Shown one piece after another: positions 34,721 to 43,810 of a DNA stretch of 64,000 nt (the first letter of the stretch is position 1; every line of letters begins with the position of its first letter). Below the pieces are notes generated by a model that was given only the letters and a program-made list of their open reading frames with translations, was not told where the DNA came from and did not search any database. This DNA comes from Paenibacillus tengchongensis (lineage in GTDB: Bacteria; Bacillota; Bacilli; Paenibacillales; Paenibacillaceae): assembly GCF_008973665.1 (NCBI RefSeq), contig NZ_WACP01000011.1, positions 62,001 to 126,000 of the forward strand. The letters run 5' to 3'. A program made the position numbers and the translations under genes.

Positions 34721-36013
34721 ATGAAGTTGAATAAACGCGTGGTAAGGCGGCTTGCAGCGGCATGGCTGATGCTGGGCATGCTGCCGGCCTGCACCTTCAT
34801 CAGCGACCCTGTTTCGCAGATGAAGGCGCCGGAGCTGTCGGCAGACAAGGCTTCACTGATGACGGCGATCAATTCCTGGATTCCGGCTGGTTCTTCGTTG
34901 ATCCGGCCGATTAACGGAGATAATGACAGTTCCATTTTTACCGATGATTTCGACAATAACGGCAGGATGGATACGCTGGTCTTCTACCTGACCCCCAATG
35001 AAGCTGTGTTGATCCATGGACTGCTCCTGGAGAAGCAGGAGGGTGAGTGGGTCAAGAAGCTTGTATTTGACGGAAAAGGCACCCAGCTTGATTCCGTGGA
35101 TATCCGCGATGTGTCGGGAGACGGCACGAAGAACATCATTGCCGGCTATTCGCGCGGCGAGGAGAAGGGGATGGTGGTCTACAACTATTCCGGCGGCGAG
35201 CTGGATGAATTGCTGAACCAGCCCTATACGAAATATTTGCTGGATGACCTGAACGAAGACGGCATTGAGGATGTTACAATCGTCTATTTCAAGCGCAACG
35301 AGATCGCTACGATTACGACTTATCAATATAATGAAGGCTTTAAGGTACTCGATTCGCTGGATGACATCGATCCGTATTTCAGTAATTATTACAATATTGT
35401 CTCAGGAAAAGTGGCCAAGAACAAAGAAGGTATTGTACTGGATTCTGCGGTAGATTCCCGCTCTGCTTATACGACCCTGGTTGTTATGGAGAACAACAAG
35501 CTGCGGGTAGTTATTCCCGGCGATGCGCGTACCTTCAAAGACCGGAAGATCGTCAGCAAGGATATCGACAACGACGGCATCATCGAGATCGGGCTGCTTG
35601 AACCGCCCAAAGGCTGGGAGTATTTCGATCCGGAGACCATCCCGTATTTCAATTCGTATTACAAATGGGACGGCAAGGATGGACTGGACTTTGCGGCTAA
35701 GCTGTACCAGGATCCTGCGGACCGTTTCGTCATCAATATTTCGCCGGAATGGAACGAGAAGGTGACGGTGGATACACGGTCCGTGCTGAACGAATCGCTG
35801 AAATTCATCATGGCTGATACGGGGGAGACGGTGGCGGAGGTTTCTTTCTTCACCGAGGACGAGTGGAGCCGGGCGAGAACGGACGGCTGGGAGCTGCTGG
35901 GCCGCGATTTGGATAAGTTTATCGGCTACCGAGGTGAACTGGAGCAAAGTACAAGCGGGGGAGACAAAGGCAAAATTACTGCCCCCATTGAAAGGAAGGG
36001 TATCGATGAGTAA
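34721..36013 (+). CDS. Lipoprotein with four calcium-type DxDxDG repeats (FG-GAP/VCBS-like)
   Basis: A 430-residue predicted lipoprotein: basic N-terminus, hydrophobic stretch, lipobox LPAC near residue 25. Four acidic loops resemble the calcium-binding turns of FG-GAP/VCBS propeller repeats: DFDNNGRMD (residues 76-84), DVSGDGTKN (130), DLNEDGIED (176) and DIDNDGIIE (281). A partial extracellular beta-propeller is the likely fold. It ends 8 bp inside the response-regulator gene, so it probably serves as a sensor accessory for the adjacent kinase. Function unknown. ATG at 34721 after AAGGAAAG. Confidence 0.75.
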   Translation: MKLNKRVVRRLAAAWLMLGMLPACTFISDPVSQMKAPELSADKASLMTAINSWIPAGSSLIRPINGDNDSSIFTDDFDNNGRMDTLVFYLTPNEAVLIHGLLLEKQEGEWVKKLVFDGKGTQLDSVDIRDVSGDGTKNIIAGYSRGEEKGMVVYNYSGGELDELLNQPYTKYLLDDLNEDGIEDVTIVYFKRNEIATITTYQYNEGFKVLDSLDDIDPYFSNYYNIVSGKVAKNKEGIVLDSAVDSRSAYTTLVVMENNKLRVVIPGDARTFKDRKIVSKDIDNDGIIEIGLLEPPKGWEYFDPETIPYFNSYYKWDGKDGLDFAAKLYQDPADRFVINISPEWNEKVTVDTRSVLNESLKFIMADTGETVAEVSFFTEDEWSRARTDGWELLGRDLDKFIGYRGELEQSTSGGDKGKITAPIERKGIDE

Positions 36014-36704
36014 AGTTTTGATTCTGGAGGATGAAGAATCCATCCGCAGTTTTATCGTCATTAACCTGAAGCGCAACGGGTTCGAGGTGCTGGAAGCGGC
36101 TGACGGCAACGAGGCGCTGCACAAGCTGACTTCCGTTCCCGATATTGATATTGCCCTCCTGGATGTCATGGTTCCCGGGATCGACGGGTTTGAGGTCTGC
36201 CGGCGCATCCGGGAGACCAACGAGCGGATCGGAATTATTTTTCTGACGGCCAAAGTGCAGGAGCAGGATAAGGTCTATGCGCTGTCAGTGGGGGCTGATG
36301 ATCATGTCAGCAAACCCTTCAGTCCGACCGAATTAATTGCGCGGATTCAGTCACTGCTGCGCCGGGTCAACGTGCACCGCGAGCAGTCGGCCAAGGTCTC
36401 GTTTCACTCGGGACCGTTTACGCTGGATCTGATCTCCAAGCAGTTTAAGAAGAACGGAGAACTGATTGAACTGACACCAACCGAGTTCTCACTGGTGCAG
36501 TTTTTCCTGGAGAAGGAGAATACGCCGCTTAGCCGTGATGTACTGCTGGATCATGTCTGGGGCAAGGAATATATGGGCGACCCCAAGATCGTGGATGTCA
36601 ACATCCGACGGCTGCGCCAGAAGATCGAAGGCAACCCCTCAGAGCCGGAATTCCTGCAGACCGTATGGGGACACGGCTATAAGTGGAAGGGCCAAGGACA
36701 ATGA
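36006..36704 (+). CDS. OmpR/PhoB-family response regulator
   Basis: A 232-residue regulator with a normal receiver (ILEDEESIRS acidic pair, phospho-acceptor Asp53 in LLDVMVPGIDG, Thr in FLTAK, Lys in VSKPFSP) and a winged-helix output domain (ELTPTEFSLVQFF, VWGKEYMGDPKIVDVNIRRLRQKI, WGHGYKW). The ATG at 36006 lies within the end of the lipoprotein gene behind GGAAGGG; the longer upstream frame is a shadow. It overlaps the kinase gene at ATGA. Targets unknown; autoregulation of this operon is a reasonable inference. Confidence 0.93.
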   Translation: MSKVLILEDEESIRSFIVINLKRNGFEVLEAADGNEALHKLTSVPDIDIALLDVMVPGIDGFEVCRRIRETNERIGIIFLTAKVQEQDKVYALSVGADDHVSKPFSPTELIARIQSLLRRVNVHREQSAKVSFHSGPFTLDLISKQFKKNGELIELTPTEFSLVQFFLEKENTPLSRDVLLDHVWGKEYMGDPKIVDVNIRRLRQKIEGNPSEPEFLQTVWGHGYKWKGQGQ

Positions 36705-38140
36705 TCAAGAAGGGGATGCGCAGACAGATTGTACTGCACTATATTCTGGTGGTCTTTGTGGCGCTTCTCCTCGTTGAGGTTATCTTCCTGCTGGCGATCC
36801 GGACCTATTACTACGATAGTGTGTACAGCAAAATCGAGACCCAGATCGGCGCTGCCGAGAATTTTGTCATGTACAGGTTCACGGGAGAACCGTCTCCCGA
36901 TCAGCTGCAGAAGCTGCTTGATTTCTTCTCGATGACGAATACGGAACTGCAGATACTGAATGTGAACGGCGATATCCTGACGACCTCGACCGGCTTCCAG
37001 CAGAATGGTACCATTACAACCAGCGATGTTCCCGAAGCAGTCGGCGGCAGCATCGGGCGCTGGGTCGGCAGACAGCCGAGCACGAACGAGAGCGTAATGG
37101 CGGTCTCCAAAATGGTACAGCTCGGCCGTGAAACGTATGTGATGCGGTATCTGACCTCCATGGAGGATATCGACAGCAGTCTGCTTAATCTTACACTCGT
37201 GTCCATCGGCATCGGGTCTGCAGTCATGGCGGTGGTTGCCTTATTCAGCATCGGGCTGGCTAACTCGATCGTTAAGCCGCTAAATAATATAACGGCGGTA
37301 TCGGCGCAGATGGCCAAAGGGAAGTTCACCACCCGCATCAAGGGAGATTACCGGTATGAGATCGGGGATCTGGCCTCCACGCTTAACTATATGGCCGATG
37401 AAATCATCCGCAGCAACCAGATCAAGGATGAATTCATCTCCTCCATATCCCATGAGCTGCGCACACCGCTAACAAGCATTAAAGGCTGGAGCGAGACGCT
37501 GATCTCGGGCGGTTATGATCCGGAGGAAACGAAGCTCGGAATGAGTATCATCTCACGGGAGAGCGACCGGCTGATCGGGCTGGTGGAAGAGATTCTCGAT
37601 TTCGCCAAGCTGCAGCAAAACGAGATGAAGCTCTCCATCGGGCTGGTGGATATAAAGGTAGTGCTGCAGGAGACGATTCTGAATATATGGGCCAAGGCGG
37701 AGAAGAAGCGGATCCGGCTCGTGCTGGAATGCGGCGAACCTATCTATATCAAGGGGGATCCGAACCGGCTAAAGCAGGTATTTCTGAATCTCGTGGACAA
37801 TGCTGTGAAGTTCTCGCCGGAGGACTCCAGCATCGTCTTGTCGGCAGAGGCATTGCCTGCGGGCGAAGCGGCTGTTACCGTGCACGACAGCGGCATCGGC
37901 ATCAGTGAAGCGCATCTGGCCCGCGTCCGGGACCGGTTCTATCAGGTCGATTCACTGAACGGCGGCACAGGACTCGGGCTGGCCATTTCGCAGCAGATCG
38001 TAGAGCTGCACCACGGCAAGCTGAAGATGGACAGCGAACTTGGCAAAGGGACTCGGGTCACGGTTTTTCTGCCGCTGACCGATGAAACTCCGCCGGCGCC
38101 GGAAAGCCCGGAACGCAGCGGGAATGAGCCGGATGCATAA
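36701..38140 (+). CDS. Membrane histidine kinase (HAMP, HisKA, HATPase)
   Basis: A 479-residue sensor kinase. First membrane segment about 12-34, an extracytoplasmic region of about 130 residues, second membrane segment about 165-188, a HAMP domain (PLNNITAVSAQMAKGKF), the dimerisation domain with the phosphorylated His251 (ISHELRTPLTSIKGW), and an ATPase domain (NLVDNAVKFS, DSGIGI, GTGLGLAI). Paired with the response regulator through the ATGA overlap. The medium-sized external domain might contact the upstream lipoprotein. A terminator follows. Confidence 0.94.
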   Translation: MIKKGMRRQIVLHYILVVFVALLLVEVIFLLAIRTYYYDSVYSKIETQIGAAENFVMYRFTGEPSPDQLQKLLDFFSMTNTELQILNVNGDILTTSTGFQQNGTITTSDVPEAVGGSIGRWVGRQPSTNESVMAVSKMVQLGRETYVMRYLTSMEDIDSSLLNLTLVSIGIGSAVMAVVALFSIGLANSIVKPLNNITAVSAQMAKGKFTTRIKGDYRYEIGDLASTLNYMADEIIRSNQIKDEFISSISHELRTPLTSIKGWSETLISGGYDPEETKLGMSIISRESDRLIGLVEEILDFAKLQQNEMKLSIGLVDIKVVLQETILNIWAKAEKKRIRLVLECGEPIYIKGDPNRLKQVFLNLVDNAVKFSPEDSSIVLSAEALPAGEAAVTVHDSGIGISEAHLARVRDRFYQVDSLNGGTGLGLAISQQIVELHHGKLKMDSELGKGTRVTVFLPLTDETPPAPESPERSGNEPDA

Positions 38141-38188
38141 GACTCATCCGTCAGGCGGCAGCGGGATTGCATCACACACCAATAAATA

Positions 38189-38230
38189 AGGGCTGTGAAC
38201 CGGTCGGATGACCGGGACACAGCCCTGTTT
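38189..38230. terminator. Bidirectional terminator between the kinase gene and glgC
   Basis: AGGGCTGTG/CACAGCCCT outer stem with inner CCGGTC/GACCGG, flanked by T- or A-rich ends on both sides. Confidence 0.82.
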
Positions 38231-38246
38231 GCAGTGCTTAAGTATG

Positions 38247-39467
38247 TTAGGAAGGAAGGCCTTCAGCTCGCAGTCTGCCGGTCTTCTCGTAGACCTCCTG
38301 CAGAAGACGCGAAGGCTGGGTCCGGATGACCGGTTTGGCGGCAACGATCTCATGAGGACCGACGACGACAATGTTGTCGGGGCTGCCCTTGATGATTGCT
38401 CCGTCCTTAATAACGGCGCCTTCGCCGATGATGGCATTCTCGATCAGCACGCCGCGCCCGATGCGGGCGCCCGGCATCACGACGCTGTGCTTAATCATGC
38501 TCAGCTTGCCGATCTCCACGCCGCCAAAGACAACGGAACGCTGCAGGTTGCCTTCCAGCAGGCAGGACTCGTTCACCAGGCAATCCGCGGCCAGCACCGG
38601 CACACGCGGCTTATGGACGGATTTCATCCGGCGCGCCCGGCTGTACATCGGCCAGTGGGCATTGTCGAGCCGGAAGCCGTTGTTCTCCTGGAGCAGATCC
38701 ATATGAGCATCCCAGAGGCTGGAAACGGTGCCGACATCTCTCCAGTAGCCTTCGAAGCGGTAGGCGAAGAGGTCGTCATTGCCTTCCAGCATCGCCGGAA
38801 TGACATCCTTACCGAAGTCATGGCTGGATTCAGCATTTTCCGCATCGCGCAGCAGATGCTCCTTCAGATAATCCCAACGGAACAAATAAATGCCCATGGA
38901 GGCCAGATTGCTCTTCGGCTCCTTCGGCTTCTCGGCAAACTCGGAAATCTTCAGCTCCGCGTTCACATTCATGACGCCAAAGCGGCTCGCTTCGTCCCAA
39001 GGCACCTCCATCACGGAGATGGTTGCCTTTGCCGCCCTTTGGACATGATAGTCCAGCATCTTCCGGTAATCCATATGGTAAATATGGTCTGCGGACAGAA
39101 TCAGCACATGCTCCGGCGCATGCTCGTCGATAAATGCAATATTTTTATAAATGGCATCTGCTGTACCGGTGTAGCTATCTCGGCCGTCCACTCCCGATGG
39201 CAGCAGTTTTACGCCACTGTCCTTTTTCGTATGAAGTCCCCATGGTTCCCCTTCCCCGATATGATGGTGCAAGGAGTTCGCCTCATATTGCGTCAGCACC
39301 CCGACAGTATCAATCCGGGAATTTACACAATTGCTGAGCGGAAAATCGATGATTCTGTACTGTCCTCCGAAAGGGACTGCAGGCTTTGCCATAGCTGTGG
39401 TTAAGGGGGCCAGTCTGCGGCCTTCCCCGCCTGCCAGGAGCATGGCGATACATTCTTTCTTACTCAT
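38247..39467 (-). CDS. glgC: Glucose-1-phosphate adenylyltransferase
   Basis: Makes ADP-glucose, the donor for GlgA. The N-terminal nucleotidyl-transferase motif is [35 protein letters not shown] and [10 protein letters not shown] are GlgC blocks. The substrate loop is FAEKP, and [21 protein letters not shown] is followed by a left-handed beta-helix rich in hexapeptide-like turns ([31 protein letters not shown]). Length 406. ATG behind GGGAGGG. It reads away from glgB-glgA, with 217 bp between that must hold two divergent promoters. Confidence 0.95.
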   Translation of the reverse strand: MSKKECIAMLLAGGEGRRLAPLTTAMAKPAVPFGGQYRIIDFPLSNCVNSRIDTVGVLTQYEANSLHHHIGEGEPWGLHTKKDSGVKLLPSGVDGRDSYTGTADAIYKNIAFIDEHAPEHVLILSADHIYHMDYRKMLDYHVQRAAKATISVMEVPWDEASRFGVMNVNAELKISEFAEKPKEPKSNLASMGIYLFRWDYLKEHLLRDAENAESSHDFGKDVIPAMLEGNDDLFAYRFEGYWRDVGTVSSLWDAHMDLLQENNGFRLDNAHWPMYSRARRMKSVHKPRVPVLAADCLVNESCLLEGNLQRSVVFGGVEIGKLSMIKHSVVMPGARIGRGVLIENAIIGEGAVIKDGAIIKGSPDNIVVVGPHEIVAAKPVIRTQPSRLLQEVYEKTGRLRAEGLPS

Positions 39468-39684
39468 TTGTTATCCCTCCCATTTTTTTGTCAATGCTTG
39501 TAATATAAACGGACAGGAAGCCGTTGAAACGACTTAATGCAAAATAGTTGCGCAGTTTGCACAAAAAATTGCACAGATTTTTTTTATTCCGGAAAACTCC
39601 CAATTATGACTACAAATCATTTTCAAACGCCGGGCATTCGGGTAATGTATTAGGTGCATTCCAAATATATAGAGGTGATGACAT

Positions 39685-41613
39685 TTGCCTGACATCCTGA
39701 ATCAGGAATACTTACCGACTTCCGATGATATTTACCTGTTCCATGAGGGCACTAATTACCGCAGCTACAGGACGCTGGGCGCGCACATTGCCGCTGAAGA
39801 TGGGGAGGCGGGGGTACGCTATACCGTCTGGGCTCCTCATGCGACATATGTAGGAATTGCTGGAAATCACAATGGCTGGGACGGAACAAGCGATGCGGAC
39901 TCGTTATATAAGATACCCGAATCGGGATTTTGGAGTCGCTTTTTTCCGGGCGTTGAACTGGGAACTTTATACAAATACCGAATCACCGGTGCAGACGGCA
40001 CCAGCTTCCTGAAAGCCGATCCGTATGCTTTTAAGGCCGAGGTAAGGCCGAATACCGCGTCCGTTGTGGCGGACCTTGGCGGATATACATGGGGGGATGC
40101 CGCCTGGCGGCGTAGGTCCAAAGTCCCTTACAGCCAGCCTGTCAATATTTATGAGATGCATGCCGGTACCTGGCGCCAGAAGGAAGACGGCAGCTTGTAT
40201 ACGTACCGCGAGCTGGCGGATCTGTTGATCCCTTATTTACTGGAAATGAGCTATACCCATGTGGAGTTCATGCCTTTGGCTGAGCATCCTTACGATTTAT
40301 CCTGGGGCTATCAGGGGACGGGGTATTTTGCCGCTACGAGCCGTTACGGGGAGCCGCAGGATCTGATGTATCTGATCGACCACCTCCACCAGGCGGGCAT
40401 CGGCGTGATCCTGGATTGGGTTCCGGCCCACTTTGCCAAAGATGCGCACGGGCTGCGGATGTTCGACGGGGCGCCGCTGTACGAATACGCTGATCCAATG
40501 CTGGCGGAGAAGCCGGGCTGGGGGACATTGTCCTTTGATTTCAGCAAACCGGAAATCTCTTCATTCCTGATCTCCAATGCGCTCTTCTGGTTCGAAATGT
40601 ATCATATCGACGGCATGAGGGTCGATGCGGTGACCAGTATGCTGCGTCTCGATTTTGAAAAAGGCAGCCACCAGTACAGGCGCAACGTGAACGGCGGCCT
40701 GGAGAATCTGGAGGCGATCAGCTTCATTCAGCGCCTGAATACGGCCATCTTCCGTTATTATCCGAAAGCGTTGATGATGGCTGAGGAATCCAGCGCCTGG
40801 CCGGGCGTAACTGCACCGGTTCATGAAGGCGGCCTCGGGTTTAACTACAAGTGGAATATGGGCTGGATGAACGATACATTAGGTTACATAGAGCATGATT
40901 TTTGGGCGCGGCCCCATCATCATAATTTGCTGACCTTTCCCATTGCCTATGCCTATTCGGAGAATTATACGCTGCCGCTTTCGCATGACGAAGTTGTACA
41001 CGGCAAGAAATCGCTGCTGGACAAAATGCCCGGCGCCTACGAGCAGAAATTCGCGGGTCTGCGGCTTCTGCTGGGCTATCAGATCACCCATCCCGGCAAG
41101 AAGCTGCTCTTTATGGGCGGCGAATTCGGCCAGTTCATCGAATGGAAGGATCAGGATCAGCTGGATTGGCTGCTGCTGGATTACGAGAGCCACCGCCGGA
41201 TGCTGGCGTTCACAGCGGCGCTCAATAAGCTGTACGTCTCGGAGAAGGCGCTCTGGGAGCTCGACCATGATATGGCCGGCTATCAATGGCTCACTGCTGA
41301 TGACAGCGCCCAAAGTGTCTTGTCCTACGTCCGCCGGGGCAAGAAGCCGGTCGACACGTTGATTGTGCTCGTCAATTTCCAGCCGGTAGAGCGGCAGAGC
41401 TACCGGATCGGCGTACCGCGTCCGGGCATCTATGAAGAGCTGTTCAGTTCGGAGAACACGGAGTTCGGGGGATCGGGATTCCATAATCCGCCGCTGAAGA
41501 GCGTCAAGCAGGAATGGCATAACCAGCCGAACAGCCTGGAGCTGACACTTCCTCCGCTAAGCTTCATTGTGCTTAAGAAGGCGGGGCGCAAGACGAAGAC
41601 AGACAAAGAATAG
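39685..41613 (+). CDS. glgB: 1,4-alpha-glucan branching enzyme (GH13)
   Basis: Introduces alpha-1,6 branches into glycogen. An N-terminal CBM48 (VRYTVWAPHATYVGIAGNHNGWDG) precedes the GH13 barrel: HVEFMPLAEHP, GVILDWVPAHFAKD, the nucleophile in GMRVDAVTSML, acid-base Glu in LMMAEESSAWPG, and LSHDEVVHGKKS. Length 642. The start is TTG at 39685, 9 nt after GAGG; the nearer ATG at 39678 is out of frame and hits a stop after four codons. glgA follows 35 bp later. Confidence 0.94.
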   Translation: MPDILNQEYLPTSDDIYLFHEGTNYRSYRTLGAHIAAEDGEAGVRYTVWAPHATYVGIAGNHNGWDGTSDADSLYKIPESGFWSRFFPGVELGTLYKYRITGADGTSFLKADPYAFKAEVRPNTASVVADLGGYTWGDAAWRRRSKVPYSQPVNIYEMHAGTWRQKEDGSLYTYRELADLLIPYLLEMSYTHVEFMPLAEHPYDLSWGYQGTGYFAATSRYGEPQDLMYLIDHLHQAGIGVILDWVPAHFAKDAHGLRMFDGAPLYEYADPMLAEKPGWGTLSFDFSKPEISSFLISNALFWFEMYHIDGMRVDAVTSMLRLDFEKGSHQYRRNVNGGLENLEAISFIQRLNTAIFRYYPKALMMAEESSAWPGVTAPVHEGGLGFNYKWNMGWMNDTLGYIEHDFWARPHHHNLLTFPIAYAYSENYTLPLSHDEVVHGKKSLLDKMPGAYEQKFAGLRLLLGYQITHPGKKLLFMGGEFGQFIEWKDQDQLDWLLLDYESHRRMLAFTAALNKLYVSEKALWELDHDMAGYQWLTADDSAQSVLSYVRRGKKPVDTLIVLVNFQPVERQSYRIGVPRPGIYEELFSSENTEFGGSGFHNPPLKSVKQEWHNQPNSLELTLPPLSFIVLKKAGRKTKTDKE

Positions 41614-41648
41614 CTTGGTCCGATCGAATCTGATGAGGGGGAAAATGC

Positions 41649-43076
41649 ATGAAAGTACTATTCGCCGCAGCTGAAGGGCATCCGTTCGTCAAGACAGGCG
41701 GATTGGCCGATGTGATTGGAGCACTGCCCAAAGCGCTGAAGAGCGCGGGGGTGGATGTGCGGGTGATTTTACCTAAATATAAAGCAATTCCAGAGGCTTA
41801 CACCAGCCAGCTCGAGACGGTTGCCGTGCTCGAAGTGCCTGTAGGCTGGCGCCGGCAGTATTGCGGCATCCAGAAGCTGGTGCTGGAAGGCGTTCCGGTT
41901 TATTTTGTCGACAATGAGTATTATTTCGGTGCCCGGGACGGGATTTACGGCTATATGGACGACGGTGAGCGCTTCGCCTACTTCAGCCGGGCGGTGCTGG
42001 AATGCCTGCCGGTGCTTGACTTTCAGCCGGATGTATTGCATGCCCATGACTGGCACACGGCTGTAATTCCGCTTCTGCTTGAAGGGCACTACCGCCAGGA
42101 TCCTTACTATAGCGGGATGAAGACGGTATTCACTATCCACAATCTGCTTTATCAGGGGATTTTCCCATATTCCGTGCTGGGCGACCTCCTGGGGCTCTCG
42201 GACAATTATTTCCTGGGAGTCGAGTATTACGGCAACATCAGCTACATGAAGGGCGGCATTGTGTACAGCGACTATGTGACGACCGTCAGTCCGACCTATG
42301 CCGAGGAGATCCGGACACAGCATTACGGATATGGCCTCGACGGGCTGCTCAGCTCGCGTTCGGACCGGCTCGTCGGCATTGTCAACGGCATTGATACCAA
42401 AGCGTACAATCCGAGCTCCGATCCGCAGATCTATACGCGCTACCGTTCGAACCTCGTGAAGAAAGCGGAGAACAAGACCGGGCTGCAGCAAGAACTGGGA
42501 TTGCCGGTAGATGGCAGCATCCCGATGGTGGCCATGGTCACCCGGCTTGTGGATTCCAAGGGCCTTGATCTTGTGCTGCGCGTCTTGGATGAGCTGCTGT
42601 ACTTCGACGATATCCAGTTTGTGCTGCTGGGTACGGGTGATCCGCTGTATGAGAACTGGTTCCGGGAAGCGGCATACCGCCATCCATCCAAGCTCTCGGC
42701 GCAGATTACCTTCAGTGACGCCCTGTCCCGCAAAATCTACGCCGGCAGCGACATCTTCCTGATGCCTTCGATGTTCGAGCCGTGCGGCATCAGCCAACTG
42801 CTGGCGCTACGCTACGGCAGTATTCCGGTGGTGCGGGAGACCGGGGGGCTGAACGATACGGTTCAGGCTTACAATGAGGAGACCGGGGAGGGCAACGGGT
42901 TCACGTTCCTGAATTTCAATGCGCATGACATGCTGTATACGCTGCGCCGGGCGGTCAGTTACTATCATCAGCCGGAGCATTGGCGGAAAATTGCCAAGAA
43001 TGCGTTCGCAGGCGATTATAGCTGGAACGTCTCCGCGCAGCAGTATATCGATATTTACAGCGAGATTTCCGAATAG
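41649..43076 (+). CDS. glgA: Glycogen synthase (ADP-glucose, GT5)
   Basis: Extends alpha-1,4-glucan from ADP-glucose. N-terminal KTGGLADVIGALPKAL binds the donor; HAHDWHTAVIPLLL, VFTIHNLLYQG and TVSPTYAEEI are GT5 blocks. The C-terminal Rossmann half has MFEPCGISQLLALRYGSIPVVRETGGLNDTV, including the catalytic Glu. Length 475. Ribosome site GAGGGGGAA. It is the last gene of glgB-glgA, followed by a terminator. Confidence 0.95.
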   Translation: MKVLFAAAEGHPFVKTGGLADVIGALPKALKSAGVDVRVILPKYKAIPEAYTSQLETVAVLEVPVGWRRQYCGIQKLVLEGVPVYFVDNEYYFGARDGIYGYMDDGERFAYFSRAVLECLPVLDFQPDVLHAHDWHTAVIPLLLEGHYRQDPYYSGMKTVFTIHNLLYQGIFPYSVLGDLLGLSDNYFLGVEYYGNISYMKGGIVYSDYVTTVSPTYAEEIRTQHYGYGLDGLLSSRSDRLVGIVNGIDTKAYNPSSDPQIYTRYRSNLVKKAENKTGLQQELGLPVDGSIPMVAMVTRLVDSKGLDLVLRVLDELLYFDDIQFVLLGTGDPLYENWFREAAYRHPSKLSAQITFSDALSRKIYAGSDIFLMPSMFEPCGISQLLALRYGSIPVVRETGGLNDTVQAYNEETGEGNGFTFLNFNAHDMLYTLRRAVSYYHQPEHWRKIAKNAFAGDYSWNVSAQQYIDIYSEISE

Positions 43077-43093
43077 CTATAGCCGTGCACAGT

Positions 43094-43139
43094 AAAAAGC
43101 ACTTCCATCGCCGCAAAGGCAGGGAAGTGCTTTTTGTTT
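43094..43139. terminator. Terminator after glgA, probably bidirectional
   Basis: AAAAAGCACTTCC pairs with GGAAGTGCTTTTT, with T-tracts in both directions. Confidence 0.9.
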
Positions 43140-43201
43140 ACCGGCAAAGTACTTAATTCTGCCAATAATTACAGATGCTTTTATAGGGATTCGCCCATAA
43201 A

Positions 43202-43783
43202 TTAATGTACTTGATCCGGTTTCCCGACTTTAATCTCCTTGGTTTCCCGCTCCAGCACGAAAAAATAACGGGGACCGGACTCTCCTTTAATGTCCATTAC
43301 GCCCAGCAGTGTATCTCCGTCGATTCTGCGGAAATGATCGATGATCGGCTGCCGGTCATAGACCATGGCGGCGCCCAGCTTCCCCCGGTACTGGATGAAC
43401 CGCAGCCTGGCTTTGGCATGACGGGTTCCCAAGAGCGGCGAAAAGAGCCGGAACAGCGCTCCGGCCGGAGCGCGCGGAATCGCGCCAAACGGAAGGCTAA
43501 GCGGCAATAAGCCCGGATTCAAGCGGAGCAGCCGTCCGCTGCGGCGGGAGAAGAGGAGCGGATGCACGGTCTCATCGTCAATGAACTCCTTGCCATACCA
43601 GTTGAGGGCTTCGAGCAGCCCGTCGAGGGGATGCCCGGAGAACAGCCCCCGTCCGCGCCAGCGTCCGCGGAGATGCTCCGTTCCGGCGGGCTCCAGCCCG
43701 TCAAACCAGGCGAAGGCCTCCTTTTGCGAAAGATGTCCGGTGTCTTGACGCCAAGGAGGCTTTGTAAGGTTACGGTATTCCAC
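43202..43783 (-). CDS. GXWXG/DUF4334-domain protein
   Basis: A 193-residue soluble protein. RGRWRGRGLFSGHPLDGLLEALNWYGKEF matches the GXWXG motif region, and the C-terminal half (RFIQYRGKLGAAMVYDRQPIIDHFRRIDGDTLLGVMDIKG) matches DUF4334. The combination occurs across bacteria and fungi with no established biochemical role; a lipocalin-like ligand-binding fold is sometimes suggested. It begins at GTG 43783 behind GGAGGG, 27 bp after the GH13 gene, and is probably co-transcribed with it. Confidence 0.8.
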   Translation of the reverse strand: MEYRNLTKPPWRQDTGHLSQKEAFAWFDGLEPAGTEHLRGRWRGRGLFSGHPLDGLLEALNWYGKEFIDDETVHPLLFSRRSGRLLRLNPGLLPLSLPFGAIPRAPAGALFRLFSPLLGTRHAKARLRFIQYRGKLGAAMVYDRQPIIDHFRRIDGDTLLGVMDIKGESGPRYFFVLERETKEIKVGKPDQVH

Positions 43784-43810
43784 ACTAACGTCCCTCCCAT
43801 GCGTAAATGC

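Noticed and set aside
38208-39404. 398-codon plus-strand frame opposite glgC
   Set aside because: Antisense shadow of glgC; no motif or ribosome site.
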